Part shown: piece after piece, positions 31,691 to 33,361 of the stretch | Layout: every line of letters begins with the position of its first letter | Position numbering within the stretch: position 1 is the first letter of the stretch | Source of the DNA: a virus | Length of the DNA stretch: 33,361 nt | Virus record (IMG/VR): IMGVR_UViG_3300030117_003609 | Span: 1 to 33,361 of that record | Strand: one strand, 5' to 3' | Notes under the pieces: model-generated | Told to the model about the DNA's origin: nothing | Seen by the model: the letters and a program-made list of their open reading frames with translations, nothing else | Databases searched by the model: none | Translations under genes and position numbers: made by a program

Positions 31691-31815
31691 TTATAGACTC
31701 CCAGAATGTCGAAAATAAACCAAATGAGAAAAGCCCCATATCCTAAAAACAGACTAAACTCGCGCCATGATCTAGTGCCGGTCGCAATAAATAGTATAGA
31801 TTTCAAATACTTCAT
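31687..31815 (-). CDS. 42-aa membrane peptide
   Basis: Begins MKYLKSILFIATGTRSWREF and continues with a hydrophobic helix (FLGYGAFLIWFIFDILGV, about 23-40). GAGGGG is 10 bases before its ATG, and its TGA overlaps the GTG of the following gene. Together with the 57-aa and 70-aa genes it makes three small membrane proteins in this operon. Confidence 0.65.
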   Translation of the reverse strand: MKYLKSILFIATGTRSWREFSLFLGYGAFLIWFIFDILGVYK

Positions 31816-31846
31816 GTTAAAATATCCCCTCATTTGCTCTTTAAAA

Positions 31847-31880
31847 ATTAGTGAACTGCGATAATTATGTCTACACCGTT
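31847..31880. repeat. 34-bp repeat, copy A (end of the GP88-like gene)
   Basis: Aligned with 33041-33074, 31 of 34 bases agree. This copy encodes the C-terminus NGVDIIIAVH and stop of the GP88-like protein. The three differences fall on third codon positions and are synonymous in the GP88 frame, which hints that the shared feature is the encoded peptide. Confidence 0.85.
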
Positions 31881-32684
31881 GAAGCGGTCAGACCCGCAAG
31901 CATGGCCCGATTTTGTACAATTGCCGCATAATCCCGGGCAGGTAAATGCTTTTTTACCATATGCTGCGCGTAGGTCAGCTTGGTGCGTTCTATCGGCGTG
32001 ATCTGCTGATTTGACTTTTCTACCGAGTGATACCGCTTTAAATTCACCGCGCACAAATGGTAGCTGTTTTAGCTTATTCTTAATCGCGTCAGTGTATTTG
32101 CTACCGCTTGATAGATTCAGTAGGTAATTGGTCGGTATTACGTCATCGTAATCTAGAAAAGCTTGCCAGGATTTACTGTATCCGTATGCTTTCAACCATT
32201 GACGATTATTAAGAGCGCGAAACCAGAAAGCTATATCAGAAACGCCTGTGAAATCACCGTCAACGTATAAGCGGAAGTCTATTTGACCAGATTCCGGTTG
32301 AAATTTGTCTAATGCCATTAATATGTGGCCGCGTCCGCGCATTGATTGAAGCAATATCGCGTTTTGGGCTTGTCTACAGAAAGCTGCTGGATACCGCCAT
32401 GCTCGGAATGAATAACACCAATTTAGGCAATCGCCAGCGCCGACACAGAAACCAGACCCAGGTAAGCTTGAAAACGCCAGAAAAGGAAGCTTTCCGTTGC
32501 CATCCTTGGCGAATATAGAGAACCTCGGAATATCGTCTATTAGGAAATCGCGCAGTTTAGTTAGATCTCTCCGCCAATTGACGCCGATATCTTGTGCAAG
32601 CTGTTGGTTGATGATTTTGTGGACTGTGTCAAAGTCCCGCGCAGAAATAGCGGACGCAATCCGCTTCAAAGTGAATCTTTTCAT
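31848..32684 (-). CDS. GP88-like cysteine-rich protein, unknown function
   Basis: A 278-aa protein with two four-cysteine clusters: Cys80, 86, 90, 103 (GFCVGAGDCLNWCYSF...FC) and Cys249, 253, 256, 263 (CPGLCGNCTKSGHAC). Between them are FRLYVDGDFTGVSDIAFWFR (138-157) and LKAYGYSKSWQAF (164-176). The order SLPG-C-x5-C-x3-CY, GDF, Y(T/S)KSW, C-terminal cysteines fits the mycobacteriophage L5 gp88 family (from memory), whose function is unknown. Metal or Fe-S binding is likely. It is the largest gene of the accessory operon and its last residues recur after the gene at 33074. Confidence 0.82.
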   Translation of the reverse strand: MKRFTLKRIASAISARDFDTVHKIINQQLAQDIGVNWRRDLTKLRDFLIDDIPRFSIFAKDGNGKLPFLAFSSLPGSGFCVGAGDCLNWCYSFRAWRYPAAFCRQAQNAILLQSMRGRGHILMALDKFQPESGQIDFRLYVDGDFTGVSDIAFWFRALNNRQWLKAYGYSKSWQAFLDYDDVIPTNYLLNLSSGSKYTDAIKNKLKQLPFVRGEFKAVSLGRKVKSADHADRTHQADLRAAYGKKAFTCPGLCGNCTKSGHACGSDRFNGVDIIIAVH

Positions 32685-32715
32685 AATCTATACTCTGTTT
32701 GCTGAATAATGATTT

Positions 32716-32994
32716 TTACGGGTTTAGCGGGTCCAGTTCGCAAGTTTCAATCGCCATTTCAATGAACGCGGCAATTGTTTCTTCTGCAATCAATCGCAAT
32801 TGTTTCTTCTCCCATTTTTTAGCGGCAGCTCCATTCAATAACAGGAATGAATCTGGGTAATTCAGGATATCGCCAGATTGGTTACTGACTAACGCGCCGT
32901 CAAATGTAATAATGAGATTCTGATTATTGCCATTGCTGTAAAAATAAACGTCAATCGTTTTGCCGAGTGCGGTAAATGTGAAATGTACTGTCAT
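32716..32994 (-). CDS. Hypothetical protein, 92 aa, possible -1 extension
   Basis: Not recognised. MTVHFTFTALGKTIDVYFYS opens a beta-rich domain; a helical part follows (KKWEKKQLRLIAEETIAAFI). It ends ...CELDPLNP at TAA. The last sense codons read A-AAC-CCG, an X-XXY-YYZ type slip sequence directly before the stop. In the -1 frame reading continues as PVKIIIQQTEYRL, stopping in a TGA that overlaps the ATG of the GP88-like gene, the usual arrangement in this genome. Either programmed frameshifting or a missing base in the CCC run would give the longer protein (32682-32994). Confidence 0.7.
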   Translation of the reverse strand: MTVHFTFTALGKTIDVYFYSNGNNQNLIITFDGALVSNQSGDILNYPDSFLLLNGAAAKKWEKKQLRLIAEETIAAFIEMAIETCELDPLNP

Positions 32995-33040
32995 AGTAAT
33001 ATGTCTCCGTTTAAGTAAATTTATAAGCTTTCACCTATTA

Positions 33041-33074
33041 ATTAGTGAACTGCGATAATAATATCGACACCGTT
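33041..33074. repeat. 34-bp repeat, copy B
   Basis: Partner of 31847-31880. It lies just after the stop of the 63-aa gene. In the -1 frame of that gene it reads LNGVDIIIAVH followed by TAA, preceded by RFNV, so the similarity to the GP88 C-terminus (RFNGVDIIIAVH) extends past the repeat with a three-codon insertion. Confidence 0.85.
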
Positions 33075-33265
33075 CAGGACGTTGAATCTTTATAATAGTT
33101 TAATGTGTTCTCGATTTCATCGTGAGTCGTGCAGAAGGTTCCATCATCCCATCCAGTGCCGTCAATCCAATAGCCCCACCCGACATCATCTCGGATGGCG
33201 GTAATTGTCAGGCCCATAGTTGACGCAAACCTACGCAACTCTTTTAATGTCATTTTGTCACGCAT
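33074..33265 (-). CDS. Hypothetical protein, 63 aa, possible -1 extension
   Basis: The start MRDKMTLKELRRFASTMGLT is preferred because GAGGA stands about ten bases before its ATG; the ATG lies on the circle junction (equals positions 3-1). It has an N-terminal helix (LKELRRFASTMGL), a beta part rich in Trp/Gly/Asp (DDVGWGYWIDGTGWDDGTFC) and a short C-terminal helix. One extra A in the AAA run (33091-33089) would carry it into RFNVLNGVDIIIAVH and a TAA at 33042, a tail nearly identical to that of the GP88-like protein. Function unknown. Confidence 0.72.
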   Translation of the reverse strand: MRDKMTLKELRRFASTMGLTITAIRDDVGWGYWIDGTGWDDGTFCTTHDEIENTLNYYKDSTS

Positions 33266-33360
33266 AATATGTCGTTCCTCATTTCTGATTTCGGATCTGT
33301 GTAATGTACAAAACAATCGAGCATGTAATGACGCCATAAGATAGGCAAGCTAAAGCTGCC
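33263..33360. repeat. Terminal direct repeat, right copy (circular overlap)
   Basis: Exact copy of bases 1-98. Joined there, the minus-strand accessory operon runs without interruption from 402 across the junction to 31293. Base 33361 (A) differs from base 99 (C). Confidence 0.93.
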
Positions 33361-33361
33361 A

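Noticed and set aside
1-33361. Temperate lifestyle or prophage
   Set aside because: No integrase, excisionase, attachment core or CI/Cro pair; the only XRE domain is fused to sigma region 4. The sequence also closes on itself without host genes.

Overview
This window reads as one complete genome of a small tailed dsDNA phage, about 33.26 kb. Bases 1-98 recur exactly at 33263-33360, so the sequence closes into a circle. The terminase, portal, scaffold, coat, adaptor/nozzle and large internal proteins, with no tape-measure, tail-tube or sheath gene, point to a podovirus. Several small proteins (short K/R-rich proteins beside terminase, a PNHPTKSH...KVKW protein, an N/T-rich secreted protein) are of kinds I associate with uncultured marine phages. 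Shine-Dalgarno sites imply a bacterial host. The host genus cannot be read from the sequence, and 'marine' is an inference. No integrase, repressor/lysogeny module, tRNA, DNA polymerase, helicase, primase or RNA polymerase was found, so replication must lean on the host.

Layout. (1) 721-24079, plus strand, is one long late operon: small terminase, endolysin, tiny basic proteins, large terminase, portal, scaffold, major capsid, a strong terminator, fibre-like protein and chaperone, two secreted proteins, a lysis-like block (membrane coiled-coil protein, lipase, lipoprotein, holin), adaptor and nozzle proteins, then three large internal/ejection-type proteins. Genes are linked by ATGA, TAATG or GTGA overlaps almost throughout. 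(2) 30289-24076, minus strand, is the recombination operon: small unknowns, a Sak3-like annealing protein, a winged-helix protein, a YqaJ/lambda-type exonuclease, SSB, a NinB-like protein, a radical SAM enzyme, an unusual XRE-sigma4 fusion, a thermonuclease and a NinG-like nuclease. The two operons converge with overlapping stop codons. (3) 30290-31254 is about 1 kb of non-coding DNA with helically phased repeats, hairpins and DnaA-box-like sites, the best candidate origin/control region. (4) The minus-strand accessory operon runs from 402 through the circle junction to 31293. It encodes small membrane proteins, several unknowns and a cysteine-rich GP88-like protein, and ends at a clear intrinsic terminator (31255-31279). 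Its promoter lies back-to-back with the late promoter in 403-720.

Working model: host RNA polymerase reads both minus operons early. The recombination operon supplies exonuclease, annealing protein, SSB and nucleases for recombination-dependent replication on host machinery. The XRE-sigma4 protein is a candidate switch for the single late promoter, whose predicted start site coincides with the first ATG (leaderless). The least expected signal is in the accessory operon. Two genes end at stop codons beyond which the -1 frame continues into tails (RFNVLNGVDIIIAVH and PVKIIIQQTEYRL) that resemble the true C-terminus of the GP88-like protein (RFNGVDIIIAVH). This points to frameshifting, single-base sequence errors or a shared C-terminal module. 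The basic-protein cluster before the large terminase and the lipase inside a holin/spanin-like block also deserve attention.
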